DNA of 64,000 nt, from assembly GCF_000016065.1 (NCBI RefSeq), contig NC_009092.1, positions 3,658,001 to 3,722,000 on the forward strand. The letters run 5' to 3'. The notes beneath the pieces are model-generated. The model was not told the DNA's origin, searched no databases, and worked only from the letters and a program-made list of their open reading frames with translations. Source of the DNA: Shewanella loihica PV-4 (GTDB lineage Bacteria; Pseudomonadota; Gammaproteobacteria; Enterobacterales; Shewanellaceae). This document shows positions 35,260 to 44,598 of this stretch, piece by piece (position 1 is the first letter of the stretch; each line of letters begins with the position of its first letter). A program made the position numbers and the translations under genes.

Positions 35260-37050
35260 TTAGTGTTTCTTAGCGTAATCAGCGGCTTGTTCACCGGCTA
35301 GGCGACCAAAGGTGATGATGTCAGAGATAGCGTTACCACCAAGACGGTTTGCACCGTGAACACCACCAGTCACTTCACCCGCGCCGTATAGGCCTGGAAT
35401 CACCTGTTTCTTGGCATCCATTACCTCGGCCTTAGTATCGATCATCACGCCGCCCATGGTGTGGTGAACACCAGGAGTCACTTCGATGGCATAGTAGTTA
35501 CCTTCGTTCAGTGCGCGTGGCAGGTTAGGACGCTCGAAATCGGCATCTTTACCACTGGTCACGAAGCTGTTGTAACGAGCGACAGTCTCGGTCAACGCCT
35601 TACCATCGATACCTTCCAGCTTGCCTAGTTTCTCCAGACTATCTGCGCTAGGTGCTACGCCCAGGCCGATATACTTGTCGATCTTCTTCAGTGACTTACG
35701 TACTGAATCATCGAAGATCAGGTAAGCAGACTTACCAGTTTGCTGAAGGATTGCCGCAGCCGCCTTGTCACGAGTAGTGATCTCGTTGACGAAGCGCTTA
35801 CCTTCACGGTTAACCAGGATAGCGCCGTTACCACGAACCGCTTCGGTCACCATCACACCACCTTTAACAGATAGGGTTGGGTGAGCCTGGATGTATTCAA
35901 GGTCTTTCATCGCCGCGCCAGCGTTTGCTGCTACGTCGATACCGTCACCGACTGCACCTGGTTGGTTAGTCGATACGAAGCCTTTCAGCTTAGGATCCAG
36001 CTTAGACACGCGTTCGTTGTTCTTAGCGAAACCACCGGTAGCCAGAATCACTGCATCGGCTTTCACCCAGTAGTAACCCTTGTACATACCCTTAACCAGG
36101 ATACCTTTCACCTTACCGCTGTCGTCTTTGAGGATCTCAACGCCGCGAGTGTTCATGCGGATATCGATGTTGCGCTTAACCGCGTTATCGTAAAGTACTT
36201 GTACCACGTGTGCGCCAACACCGGCACCACCTGTAGGACGGTGCGAACGGTTAACAGAAGCACCACCCATACGGCCTACGTCGCTTAAGTCGGCGCCCAT
36301 GCCAGTCATCCAGTCGACAGAGCCTTTTGAGTGAGAAGAAAGGATCTTAACCAACTCAGGATCGTTGATGTTACGGCCACCTTTCATGGTGTCTTTAAAC
36401 ATGATCTCTGGGTCATCTTTGATGTTTTTCGCTTTTTGCTGATCGGTCCAAGCGGCGTTCATACCACCGGCTGCCAACTTGGCGTTACCGCCGATAACCG
36501 GCTCTTTCTCGATCAGAATCACTTTAGCGCCATTATCGTGGGCCGATACTGCGGCAGAGAAACCTGCGCCGCCTGAACCTACAACCACTACGTCAACGGT
36601 ATCGCGAGGTGCGCTAGCAAGAGCCGCTTGACGTTCTGCCTTGTCTTTCGCCAGTTCGGCGATAGTTGGCTCGTGACGTTCCCACTTCTTGGCATAAGGC
36701 ATGTTGAAATCGAAGCTATGGCAAGAGTCACAGTAGACCATAGATTTTTCGTGTGCGCTGTGGCAAGAAGTACAAGAAACATCACCAGGGAAGTGAGAAT
36801 CGTGGGCGTTGTAGTGTTCATGCTTAGTGCTTTCAGCCACTTCCGCTAGGGTACCGTGACAAGAAACACACTGAGCATTTTCATAGGTCAGGCTGTCGTT
36901 TGATAGCTCACCATCTGCTTGGTGACAGCTATCACACTCTTGGTTTTGGGCGTGGAAATCAGCCAGGTTGTCGGCTGCCATGGCGTTGCCCATGAATCCG
37001 GCTGTGCCCATCAATGTGGCTAGACAAACCGCAAGTTTCATCTTTTTCAT
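35260..37050 (-). CDS. fccA: Periplasmic flavocytochrome c fumarate reductase
   Basis: A 596-aa exported protein closely matching Shewanella FccA/Fcc3. The signal peptide ends at GNAMA (about 25). Four CxxCH haem sites lie at 39-43, 61-65, 93-97 and 107-111. The flavoprotein domain starts with [14 protein letters not shown] (about 154-167, FAD binding). Fumarate-site blocks [36 protein letters not shown] and [22 protein letters not shown] are complete. The enzyme reduces fumarate to succinate with electrons from CymA and also acts as a periplasmic electron carrier and store. AAGGGGGAGC precedes the ATG. It is divergent from the sensor kinase, which may respond to its substrate. Confidence 0.97.
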   Translation of the reverse strand: MKKMKLAVCLATLMGTAGFMGNAMAADNLADFHAQNQECDSCHQADGELSNDSLTYENAQCVSCHGTLAEVAESTKHEHYNAHDSHFPGDVSCTSCHSAHEKSMVYCDSCHSFDFNMPYAKKWERHEPTIAELAKDKAERQAALASAPRDTVDVVVVGSGGAGFSAAVSAHDNGAKVILIEKEPVIGGNAKLAAGGMNAAWTDQQKAKNIKDDPEIMFKDTMKGGRNINDPELVKILSSHSKGSVDWMTGMGADLSDVGRMGGASVNRSHRPTGGAGVGAHVVQVLYDNAVKRNIDIRMNTRGVEILKDDSGKVKGILVKGMYKGYYWVKADAVILATGGFAKNNERVSKLDPKLKGFVSTNQPGAVGDGIDVAANAGAAMKDLEYIQAHPTLSVKGGVMVTEAVRGNGAILVNREGKRFVNEITTRDKAAAAILQQTGKSAYLIFDDSVRKSLKKIDKYIGLGVAPSADSLEKLGKLEGIDGKALTETVARYNSFVTSGKDADFERPNLPRALNEGNYYAIEVTPGVHHTMGGVMIDTKAEVMDAKKQVIPGLYGAGEVTGGVHGANRLGGNAISDIITFGRLAGEQAADYAKKH

Positions 37051-37448
37051 CTTTGCTCCCCCTTCTAAACTTACAGGTTTAACCCGCTGAATTTAGAAGC
37101 ACTTACATTATATTTAGATTAAAGTGGTTCACACTTCACTTTAGAAGAAAGCCTTAACCGGTATTGATGAGTACCTCGGGCTTTCACTATCGCTCAACTA
37201 AATGATTAACCAGGAAAGAGAAGCCAGCAATCGCGCCACCGCTTTAGGCTTCAGAAATGACACCTCAATCACAGCCCTCAAGATCGCCTATGCAAGTATG
37301 CATAATCACAAAGAGGTATATGCAAAAATACATAGCCCTGTGAGATCCCGGTCACGCAGCATTTCTACTGGGATTGGGTTAGATAAGAAATCGCTAATTC
37401 GCGTAATACAGCACAGTTTATTGCTGCGGAAAATTGTAGTATTTCAGC
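37051..37448. other. Divergent region between fccA and sensor kinase
   Basis: About 400 bases. Promoters of fccA and the kinase should be here. No consensus FNR box was found by eye; GTGTGAACCAC (reverse strand, near 37115-37130) is only a half match to a CRP site. A forward reading frame at 37202-37618 overlaps the kinase start and was not called. Confidence 0.5.
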
Positions 37449-39413
37449 ATGAAACGCTTACTGCTCTGCCTTATCTTCTTCAGCTTTCCCGCACTATCGC
37501 AGGAGAGTATCGTCTTTGGCGTCCACTCGAAAACTGCGCCGCTGGAGTGGCGCAACAACGGTGTGGATCAGGGTTTCAACATAGAGTTGATGCACAGGAT
37601 CGGCCAGCTGACCGATAAGCGGATCATCATTCGCCGAAAGAGCTTTCAACAGCTGGTGAAAGATGTGCACAATCCGGGCAGCGACATCGACGTGATCGCC
37701 GTGGTCAGCCCGGTAAACCTGGATCGCAAGCTCAGCCAGTCCGATCCCATCTACGCCACCCACGCCAAGGCCTATACCCTGCAAGGCAAGGCGCTGATCA
37801 ACAGCTGGACAGATCTGGTGGGCAAGCGGGTCGCCATCAAGAAGGGCGCCTTCGTCGACGTCTACCTGTCGGGCTACCCACAGAAATTCAACCGTGTCGA
37901 TGTCGACCTGTATGAGACCGGCTTTAAGCAGCTGATCGAGGGCGAGGTCGACGTCGTGATCGCCGAGAGCTTCGTGGCCCGCCGCCTGCTGCCCCTCTAC
38001 CCCTCGGTGCGCAGCTCGAGCGATGCCCTCATCTATGGCGCCTTCAACTTCGTCTGCAACGGCAAGAAAGCCGCCTTGATGCAGGAGATCAACGACGCCC
38101 TGCGCCAGCTCAAGCTATCTGGAGAGTATGACCGCCTGGTCAACAAGTGGTTTGGTACCGGCCGCGAGAAGGTGGACCTGACCTCCACCGAGAAGCGCAT
38201 GTTCTCCCTGGCTATCCTGGTGGCCATCGTCTCGGCCAGCGGCATGATCTATACCGGCTTCATCAGCGCCAGCCTGCGCAGACGTAAGAAGGCCCTGGAC
38301 GCCGAGCTCATTCAACGTCGCCGGGTCGAGGCGGAGATCTCCAACATCTCCAAACAGTTTCAGTCGGTATTAGACGGTATTCCCCACGGCGTGACCATAG
38401 TCAACCGCGAGCTGCAACGCCTGTGGAGTAACGACAACAATGTGCATCTGCTAATCTCTGAGGACTTCCATTACATAGACGATCAAGCCTTCGATCTCAG
38501 GCCCGCCGTGCTGCAGGTGCTCAACGAGCAGAAGTCGCTGATTGCCGACATGATGTATCTGGAGCAATATTGGCAGCTACAGATCCACCCCATCGCCAAT
38601 GATCAGGTGGTGGTGCTGCTCGAAGAATCCACCGAGCAGCACAAGCTACGTCAGGCCAACGAAGAGGCCAGCCGTTTAGCATCGCTTGGGGAGCTGTCTG
38701 CCGGCATCGCCCACGAGATCAACAACCCGACTGGGCTGATCCTGCACGCCATCTCGCTATTTTCGGCGGCCATCAAGGACCTAAATCCGGCGGCCAACTA
38801 TTATCAGCAGCAGAACCCCTTCTGGCAGATCGCCGGGCTCGCGCCAAGCCAAGCCATGGAGGAGATGGCGGTGAGCAGCGACACCATAGAGGAGGCCGCC
38901 AAGCGCATCAGCCGTATCGTCAACGATCTCAAGCGCTACGCCCTGCCTAACCTCACCCAAGATCATACGCTGGTCTGCCTCAACGAGGTGGTCGAGGTGG
39001 CACTGCGGCTCACCGCTAACCAGACCAAGACCCGGCAGGTGACTAAGCTGCTGCACCTCCCCAGTCCGAGGATCATGGGGGATGCCCAGCAACTGCATCA
39101 GGTGTTGATCAACCTTATCCAAAACGCCTGTCATGCCTGTGCGGCCCACGAAGGCAGCATTCAGATCAGCACCCAGGTGAGTCAGGGGCGGGCCCTGATC
39201 AAGGTCAACGACAACGGCTGCGGCATGGACAGCGCCACCCTAAAGCGTATCACAGAGCCCTTCTTCACCACCCGACGCACCGAGGGAGGCAGCGGCCTGG
39301 GCCTGTCGGTCTGCAGCCGTATCATCAAAGAGCATCAGGGTCAGATGCAGATACACTCGGCGCCCGGTAAGGGCACCCGTATCCAACTTAGTTTTGCCTT
39401 GGTTCAGGAGTAG
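37449..39413 (+). CDS. Sensor histidine kinase with periplasmic solute-binding domain
   Basis: A 654-aa membrane kinase. Signal peptide 1-18. A bacterial solute-binding domain of family 3 (PF00497 type) spans about 20-240, then a membrane helix at 251-272, a short coiled coil, a PAS-like segment (about 300-390) and the kinase core. The H-box is ELSAGIAHEINNPTG with phospho-acceptor His422; N-box NLIQNACHAC; G1 DNGCGM; G2 GSGLGLSV. The first solute domain senses a small periplasmic ligand directly. The response regulator follows after 9 bases. Nearby fccA and a dicarboxylate symporter suggest a C4-dicarboxylate or amino-acid ligand, but that is inference. Confidence 0.92.
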   Translation: MKRLLLCLIFFSFPALSQESIVFGVHSKTAPLEWRNNGVDQGFNIELMHRIGQLTDKRIIIRRKSFQQLVKDVHNPGSDIDVIAVVSPVNLDRKLSQSDPIYATHAKAYTLQGKALINSWTDLVGKRVAIKKGAFVDVYLSGYPQKFNRVDVDLYETGFKQLIEGEVDVVIAESFVARRLLPLYPSVRSSSDALIYGAFNFVCNGKKAALMQEINDALRQLKLSGEYDRLVNKWFGTGREKVDLTSTEKRMFSLAILVAIVSASGMIYTGFISASLRRRKKALDAELIQRRRVEAEISNISKQFQSVLDGIPHGVTIVNRELQRLWSNDNNVHLLISEDFHYIDDQAFDLRPAVLQVLNEQKSLIADMMYLEQYWQLQIHPIANDQVVVLLEESTEQHKLRQANEEASRLASLGELSAGIAHEINNPTGLILHAISLFSAAIKDLNPAANYYQQQNPFWQIAGLAPSQAMEEMAVSSDTIEEAAKRISRIVNDLKRYALPNLTQDHTLVCLNEVVEVALRLTANQTKTRQVTKLLHLPSPRIMGDAQQLHQVLINLIQNACHACAAHEGSIQISTQVSQGRALIKVNDNGCGMDSATLKRITEPFFTTRRTEGGSGLGLSVCSRIIKEHQGQMQIHSAPGKGTRIQLSFALVQE

Positions 39414-39422
39414 CAACAACAG

Positions 39423-40811
39423 ATGAAACTTGCACGCAATATCCTATTGGTCGACGACGAGGCCTCCTGGCTGCGCACCCTGGCGGTGACCCTCAACCGT
39501 CTGGTGCCCGAGGCAGAGATAGACACCTGCGTCGACAGTCGCCAGGTACTCAATCGCCTGCAGGTGGGCGACTATGCTCTGGTGCTGCTGGACCTCACTA
39601 TGCCCTTCCACTCAGGTGAAGAACTGCTAGGGATGATCCGCGCCGAACACCCCAACACCCGGGTGATCATAGTCACGGGCGTCAACGAGGTGGATACCGC
39701 GGTGCGCTGCATCAAGCATGGCGCCTACGACTACTTCATCAAGACAGACAATGTCAGCGACCTGGCCCATACGGTGCGCCGCGCGCTCGAGGTGGTGGGG
39801 CTTGAGCGCAACTATCTGCATATCAAGGAGCGCTTTCTCAGCCGCACCTTGGACAACCCCAAGGCCTTCAACAACATACTCACCTGTGAACCGGTGCTGC
39901 TGGATCAGTTTCGCTATCTCGAGGCCGTCGCCTTCAGCCCAGAGCCTCTGTTGATCCACGGCGAGAGCGGTACCGGCAAGAGCGAGTTTGCCCGCTCCTG
40001 CCATCAGCTCTTCAGCCCTGAGCAACCCTTCGTCAGCCTCAACCTTGCGGGCATCAACAGCGACACCTTCGAGCTTAAGCTGTGTGGCCGCCTTAGTCAT
40101 AAGCCAAACGGTGAGGTCGATGCGGTTACCGGCATGCTCCATCAGGCAGGCAGTGGCGTGCTTTACCTGAGCGAGATAGGCGCCCTGCCCCTGAGCGCCC
40201 AGATCACCTTGCTGGAGCTAATCGAGAGCCGAAGCTACTCGCCCCAGGGCAGCGACAGCCGTTTCCCCATCAAGTGTAAGTTTGTGGTCTCGACCCAGGA
40301 CGATCTGCTGACCCTCAACAAGGCGGGTGAGTTTCGCAGCGATCTCCTCTACCGCCTGCGCGCCCATAAGATAAGGCTGCCGCGCCTGGCCGAGCGGCCG
40401 CTGGACATCGCCATGCTGATCAACCACTTCATCGCCGAGGCCGCCGAGGAGATGTCCCTGAGCGCGCCGCAGCAACCCAGGGATCTGGCACCTAAGCTGC
40501 TGGATTACGACTTCCCCGGTAACCTCAACGAGCTCAAGGGGATGGTGTTCGATGCCGTCAGCCGCAGCGACGGCGTTACCCTCAATATCTCCCCCTTCAT
40601 GGAGGCGATAAAGGAACATAAGTCGCTGGACGCCGCCCCCGGGGATCACATCATCTTCCCTAAGTCGCTGCCCACCCTGGCACAGATGAATCAGGCCTTG
40701 ATCGACGAGGCCATGAGCCGCACCGCCAACAACCAGACCGCCGCCGCGCAGATACTGGGGATCAGTCAGAGCGCTCTCAGCCGGCGCCTGACCAAGGGGC
40801 AGGAACACTAG
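39423..40811 (+). CDS. NtrC-like response regulator with degenerate sigma-54 domain
   Basis: A 462-aa regulator. The receiver domain (1-120) has acidic D11/D12, phospho-acceptor D57 and K107. The AAA+ domain has intact Walker A GESGTGKS (180-187), but the GAFTGA loop is absent (region 222-238 reads GRLSHKPNGEVDAVTG) and Walker B reads LYLSEIG (248-253) with Ser in place of Asp. FRSDLLYRLRAHKIRLPRL keeps the arginine-finger area. A Fis-type helix-turn-helix (NNQTAAAQILGISQSALSRRL) ends the protein. Loss of GAFTGA means it probably cannot remodel sigma-54 holoenzyme; it may instead act as a sigma-70 regulator or repressor. It is cotranscribed with its kinase. Confidence 0.9.
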   Translation: MKLARNILLVDDEASWLRTLAVTLNRLVPEAEIDTCVDSRQVLNRLQVGDYALVLLDLTMPFHSGEELLGMIRAEHPNTRVIIVTGVNEVDTAVRCIKHGAYDYFIKTDNVSDLAHTVRRALEVVGLERNYLHIKERFLSRTLDNPKAFNNILTCEPVLLDQFRYLEAVAFSPEPLLIHGESGTGKSEFARSCHQLFSPEQPFVSLNLAGINSDTFELKLCGRLSHKPNGEVDAVTGMLHQAGSGVLYLSEIGALPLSAQITLLELIESRSYSPQGSDSRFPIKCKFVVSTQDDLLTLNKAGEFRSDLLYRLRAHKIRLPRLAERPLDIAMLINHFIAEAAEEMSLSAPQQPRDLAPKLLDYDFPGNLNELKGMVFDAVSRSDGVTLNISPFMEAIKEHKSLDAAPGDHIIFPKSLPTLAQMNQALIDEAMSRTANNQTAAAQILGISQSALSRRLTKGQEH

Positions 40812-40828
40812 CCCAGCCCAATAGGCAT

Positions 40829-40860
40829 AAAAAAAGCCTCTCATCATGAGAGGCTTTTTT
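40829..40860. terminator. Bidirectional terminator, response regulator / symporter
   Basis: GCCTCTCA (40836-40843) / TGAGAGGC (40847-40854), loop TCA, with seven A before and six T after, between convergent genes. Confidence 0.93.
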
Positions 40861-40872
40861 CATTTAAAGGTC

Positions 40873-42135
40873 TTAGGCCGTCTGCTGCTGACGCGCTTCT
40901 TCTTGCGCCTCGTCATGGGCATTCTCTGTGGCGTCGACTATGGTGAGCACGGCGGCGTCACCCACGACGTTACAAGAGGTCAGTACCATGTCGATCAGTC
41001 TATCCAGCGCCGCGACAATCACGAAGGCCTCGACTGGCAGACCCATCTGGTGGATCAGCACGCCGATCATCACCATGCCACCGCCTGGCACGCCGCCGGC
41101 GCCAACAGACAACAGGAAGATGCTAAACAGCAGGGCGGGCAGCTGATCCATGGCGATAGGAGCGCCGAAGGAGTTAGCCACGAAGAAGATGGCGATGGTG
41201 ATATAGATAGAGACGCCGCCCATGTTCATGGTCGCCCCCAGCGGCACGCCGAAACCGGCCACGGCGCGCTTCACGCCCAGCTTCTCGGTCAGGGTACGCA
41301 TGGTGACAGGAATGGTGGCATTCGAGCTGGCGGTCGACAGAGAGAACAGAATCTGCTCCTGGGTCTTGGCGCGGAAGGTCTTAGCAGACACAGGGGTAAA
41401 CAGGCTCACCGCCCAAGGGTAGACCACGAAGATCCACAGGAGTAGCAGGCTTAAGATCACCACCAGGTATTCGACCACGCTGAGAAACAGGCTCGCCTCC
41501 AGGGTCGCACCCAGCTTAAACATCAGCGCAAACACACCGATAGGCGCCAGCTGCATTACCACGCCGATAAGCTTCATCATCAGCTTGTTGCCTTCCATAA
41601 AGCCCTGTTGCAGTAGCGGCACGGCACCATTCATCGCCTTGATGACACCACCGACCAGCAGCGCCATGAAGATCACCTGCAGCATGTTGCCCGAGGTGAA
41701 GGCGGCTACCGGGTTACTCGGCACTATGTTGACGATCAGCTGCATCAGGTTAGGCAGCTCGGTAGCAGTGATCTCGGCGCCCGTGCCCCCCGTCATGTCG
41801 ACCCCGAGTCCCGGCTTAAGCAGTAGGGCTACGGTCAGGGCGGCGAAGATGGCCACCAGGGTGTTGATGATGTAGAAACCGAAGGTCTTGCCGCCGAGGC
41901 GACCAAAGCTCTTGAGATCGTCGAGCTCCAGCACGCCGCAGACGATGCTGACGAAGACCAGGGGCACCACCATCATCATGATCATGTTGACGAACATGGT
42001 ACCTAAGCCTGAAGCGACCTCGACCAGGGTGCCGGAGAAGAACCCGACATCGGCCAAGAAATATTGAATGATGCTCCCCAGAATCAGGCCAGAAAAGAGG
42101 CCGATAAAGATGCGCGTAGAAAGTGATTTAGTCAT
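40873..42135 (-). CDS. Dicarboxylate/amino acid:cation symporter (DAACS, GltP/DctA type)
   Basis: A 420-aa transporter starting MTKSLSTRIFIGLFSGL at 42135 after AAGG. An in-frame ATG 17 codons upstream would add a charged stretch atypical of the family. Helices and re-entrant loops match DAACS, with the Ser-rich loop LFSLSTASSNATIPVT (HP1), the NMGGVSIY motif of helix 7 and VGAGGVPGGGMVMIGVL (HP2). These proteins import glutamate/aspartate or C4-dicarboxylates with Na+ or H+. The SSNATIP signature (rather than SSSAALP) favours the glutamate/aspartate or serine/threonine-like branch, while the neighbouring fumarate reductase favours dicarboxylates, so substrate is open. Confidence 0.9.
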   Translation of the reverse strand: MTKSLSTRIFIGLFSGLILGSIIQYFLADVGFFSGTLVEVASGLGTMFVNMIMMMVVPLVFVSIVCGVLELDDLKSFGRLGGKTFGFYIINTLVAIFAALTVALLLKPGLGVDMTGGTGAEITATELPNLMQLIVNIVPSNPVAAFTSGNMLQVIFMALLVGGVIKAMNGAVPLLQQGFMEGNKLMMKLIGVVMQLAPIGVFALMFKLGATLEASLFLSVVEYLVVILSLLLLWIFVVYPWAVSLFTPVSAKTFRAKTQEQILFSLSTASSNATIPVTMRTLTEKLGVKRAVAGFGVPLGATMNMGGVSIYITIAIFFVANSFGAPIAMDQLPALLFSIFLLSVGAGGVPGGGMVMIGVLIHQMGLPVEAFVIVAALDRLIDMVLTSCNVVGDAAVLTIVDATENAHDEAQEEARQQQTA

Positions 42136-42186
42136 ATGCTTGCCTTGTTTTGTTGCGCATCTATCGTGCGCTTTTTTCTTCTCCAT

Positions 42187-42722
42187 CTGACGTGGAGATA
42201 GTGATGAGAGCCGTGGCTCTCCCGTTACTGGTCAGTGATAGTGGATCATGCTAGTGATAATTTCAATCACAATCTGGGCAAGTTAACAGACGCAAAACGG
42301 CAACCACAAAGCCATACAAAGAGCAAGGTAATGATTTTTATGATTAAAAAATTAGATAGGTGAATTTAGGCCAATCGGCAAGTTTTACTTGTTAGCACAA
42401 AAAGCCAACAATAGGTTCACAAAGACGGCACACAAGCCAGTGAAACACGCCAACAAGAGCAAATTCAACGAGATTAAAAACTGGTTGATAACGAATTTTT
42501 AGTGATAGTCATTACTCACAGGCAGGGACTAGTGAGATCCACTAGGCACAGGCGAAAACACAGCAGATAGCCAAGAAGGCAGATAAACAAAAACCGCTAA
42601 ACCAGCATTTTTATAAGCTACTGATTTAACGGTTTTAAGTGATTTTTAGCATCAGATAGCAACCGGATAAGCAGTCACTACATTAGTTAACACCTGATCA
42701 CGGCTAATGCTTAATCTTGAGC
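42187..42722. other. Intergenic region between symporter and condensin operon
   Basis: About 536 bases. The left part holds the symporter promoter, including GTGAT-AATTTCA-ATCAC (42254-42270), a 5-7-5 inverted repeat. The right end holds the operon terminator (42589-42636). The centre is AT-rich without recognised signals. Confidence 0.5.
42589..42636 (-). terminator. Probable terminator of condensin-like operon
   Basis: On the reverse strand AAAACCGTTAAA (42636-42625) pairs with TTTAGCGGTTTT (42602-42591, one mismatch), ending in a T run (TTTTTGTTT). The loop is long, so strength is moderate. Confidence 0.6.
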
Positions 42723-43943
42723 TTAGGCCAACCACAACTCCACGTCACGTATGATGAAGTTGCCGCTATACACAGGATGGCGCTCACCTATGGGCTCAAG
42801 TTCGAAATAGCGTCTATGCTCCTCGGGCAAGCCCTCGTAGCCGCAGATCACCTGATACAGCCAGCTCTCCGTATCCCAGCTGAGCGACTTGGCCTGATGA
42901 TAGTCCAGCGCCGATTGTCTCAGCCCAGAGTCGATCACGGCGCAGAAATACTCATCCACCGCCAGCTTGAGCGGATTGTCGGGAATATCGAAGTCTTCCG
43001 CCTCCACCAAGGCGAAGGGCACGTCATGATCGCGCATCACAAGATCGCGACCGGCGCGGCTAATGCTCTTGATCTGTGACACCATGGCCAGCAGCTCGAC
43101 CTCCTGCGCCGTGTTGGTCACGTCCACCGCCGCCGGTGCCAGAATCGCCTCGGCGCGGTTAAACAAGGTCGGCAGCTGCTTGTGACTCACATGATCCGCC
43201 ACCTCATAATCTGGATGCATATCCGTGTAGAGCAACCAGCCCTTGAGCAGACGGGTACGTCCCTGGATCTGACGGAATCGTCCCAGCAGCTCCAGCAGAC
43301 GCCCCTGCACCACGCTAAGCTCCTGGGTACAGTCGCTCAGGGTCTCCTGCAAGCGAGTCACCAGCAGCTTACGCAGCTCGCGGATATCGCCGGCGATCTC
43401 ACCCAGCTCGCTAAACTGGAACATCTCCAGGCCGTTGAGCAGCTCGGTCACCTGACTCTGGGCCAGCTCGTTTTCACGTATCTTGGCGTTGATGGTACCC
43501 ACATAGCCGAACTCGTTGTTGATACGGCTCCAGAGCACACGAATCGAGTATTTCAGCCCCTCGGTGAAGCTGTAGACCTGCTCGCTGAGATCCGCAAGAT
43601 AGGCCTCGCTGGCGCTGTAGTCGGCGGCCTGACGGGCTTCCTTATAGTGATCGGCAAGGGTCTTGATGGTGGCCAGGGATGAGCCCACGTTGGCATCTAT
43701 TTGACGATTGCGCTCATCACTCAGCACCTCTTCCAGCAGGGCGCGCACCGAGCGTTTCAGCCTCAGCCCCTGTTCGCCCTCGGGCTGCCACAGAATATCC
43801 GCCTTACGCAGCTTGTCGATGGCTCCGGCGCGCTCGCCCTCCTCGGTCACAGAGCCGGAGAGGTAGACATCCATGATGAGATCCGCATGGCGCCCCAGCT
43901 GCTTAAGTAGCGTGACCCCCGCCTGATGTAAGTTGCTACTCAT
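42723..43943 (-). CDS. Kleisin-like subunit of SMC operon (MksF/JetA-like)
   Basis: A 406-aa helical protein. The N-terminus (about 5-75) looks like a winged-helix domain (LLKQLGRHADLIMDVYLSG, then IDKLRKADILWQPE). Long helices follow (LSDERNRQIDANVGSSLATIKTLADHYKEARQAADY and onward), and a C-terminal winged-helix-like segment ends the protein. This architecture and the operon position with a small winged-helix protein and a large SMC-like ATPase fit the kleisin MukF/MksF/JetA. It begins one base after the stop of the preceding gene. The assignment rests on architecture and context, not on recognised sequence motifs. Confidence 0.65.
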   Translation of the reverse strand: MSSNLHQAGVTLLKQLGRHADLIMDVYLSGSVTEEGERAGAIDKLRKADILWQPEGEQGLRLKRSVRALLEEVLSDERNRQIDANVGSSLATIKTLADHYKEARQAADYSASEAYLADLSEQVYSFTEGLKYSIRVLWSRINNEFGYVGTINAKIRENELAQSQVTELLNGLEMFQFSELGEIAGDIRELRKLLVTRLQETLSDCTQELSVVQGRLLELLGRFRQIQGRTRLLKGWLLYTDMHPDYEVADHVSHKQLPTLFNRAEAILAPAAVDVTNTAQEVELLAMVSQIKSISRAGRDLVMRDHDVPFALVEAEDFDIPDNPLKLAVDEYFCAVIDSGLRQSALDYHQAKSLSWDTESWLYQVICGYEGLPEEHRRYFELEPIGERHPVYSGNFIIRDVELWLA

Positions 43944-43944
43944 A

Positions 43945-44598
43945 TCAGATCAAGTCCCTCTGGGTTGCGGTTTCCGCCTGGGCCTCCAGGCTAAGTCCTT
44001 CGGTTTCATCGATGAAGCGGATCACCTCGTAGAGGTAATCCAGCTTGCCGGTGGCGATATAGATCTGCTTCTCCTGGTTGGGACGCAGCAGATATCCCAG
44101 CTCCACTAGACGCTTAAACACCAACTTTATCTGCGCATCTACCTGGGTAGAGCTGGAGCCAAACAGGCGATAGTGACTGATCTTGGCCAACTGTTCGCGA
44201 AACGCAGGAGTATCTTCGATGCGGGTCTGCAGCTCGTTGAGGCGCACCGCGGCTCCTTCGGACAGGGGCGCATCCTGGCCGCTGGCCTCCTGTACCAGCA
44301 CCAACCACTCCACCAGAGGGATCAGCGCATGGCAGATATCGCGAAACTGACTGGAGATCACCTTACGCTCATCGTCACCCAGTTGCAGGTAACCGCAGAA
44401 GAACACCTCGCCCTCCCCGGCCGAGGCCAGGGTGCGATTGATCTGATTCAGGTATTGCTCGACATTATCACGAGTGGCCTGCGACTTGAGTGCGCGCCAG
44501 GCGTCTTCGTTACTGGTACGGCAGATAAACTCGCCACGCAGCAAGGCTTCGATCAGGGCGCCCTGGCCCACGAGTACGGTTTGTGTGCTACTGCTCAT
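43945..44598 (-). CDS. Small winged-helix subunit of SMC operon (MksE/JetB-like)
   Basis: A 217-aa protein. An N-terminal segment (LVGQGALIEALLRGEFICRTSNEDAWRAL) and a C-terminal winged-helix part (AQIKLVFKRLVELGYLLRPNQEKQIYIATGKLDYLYEVIRFIDE) match the KITE-type MukE/MksE/JetB size and layout. Its ATG directly abuts the TAA of the SMC gene, and its stop is one base before the next ATG, so the three proteins are made in linked fashion. KITE proteins dimerise and bind the kleisin. Confidence 0.65.
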   Translation of the reverse strand: MSSSTQTVLVGQGALIEALLRGEFICRTSNEDAWRALKSQATRDNVEQYLNQINRTLASAGEGEVFFCGYLQLGDDERKVISSQFRDICHALIPLVEWLVLVQEASGQDAPLSEGAAVRLNELQTRIEDTPAFREQLAKISHYRLFGSSSTQVDAQIKLVFKRLVELGYLLRPNQEKQIYIATGKLDYLYEVIRFIDETEGLSLEAQAETATQRDLI

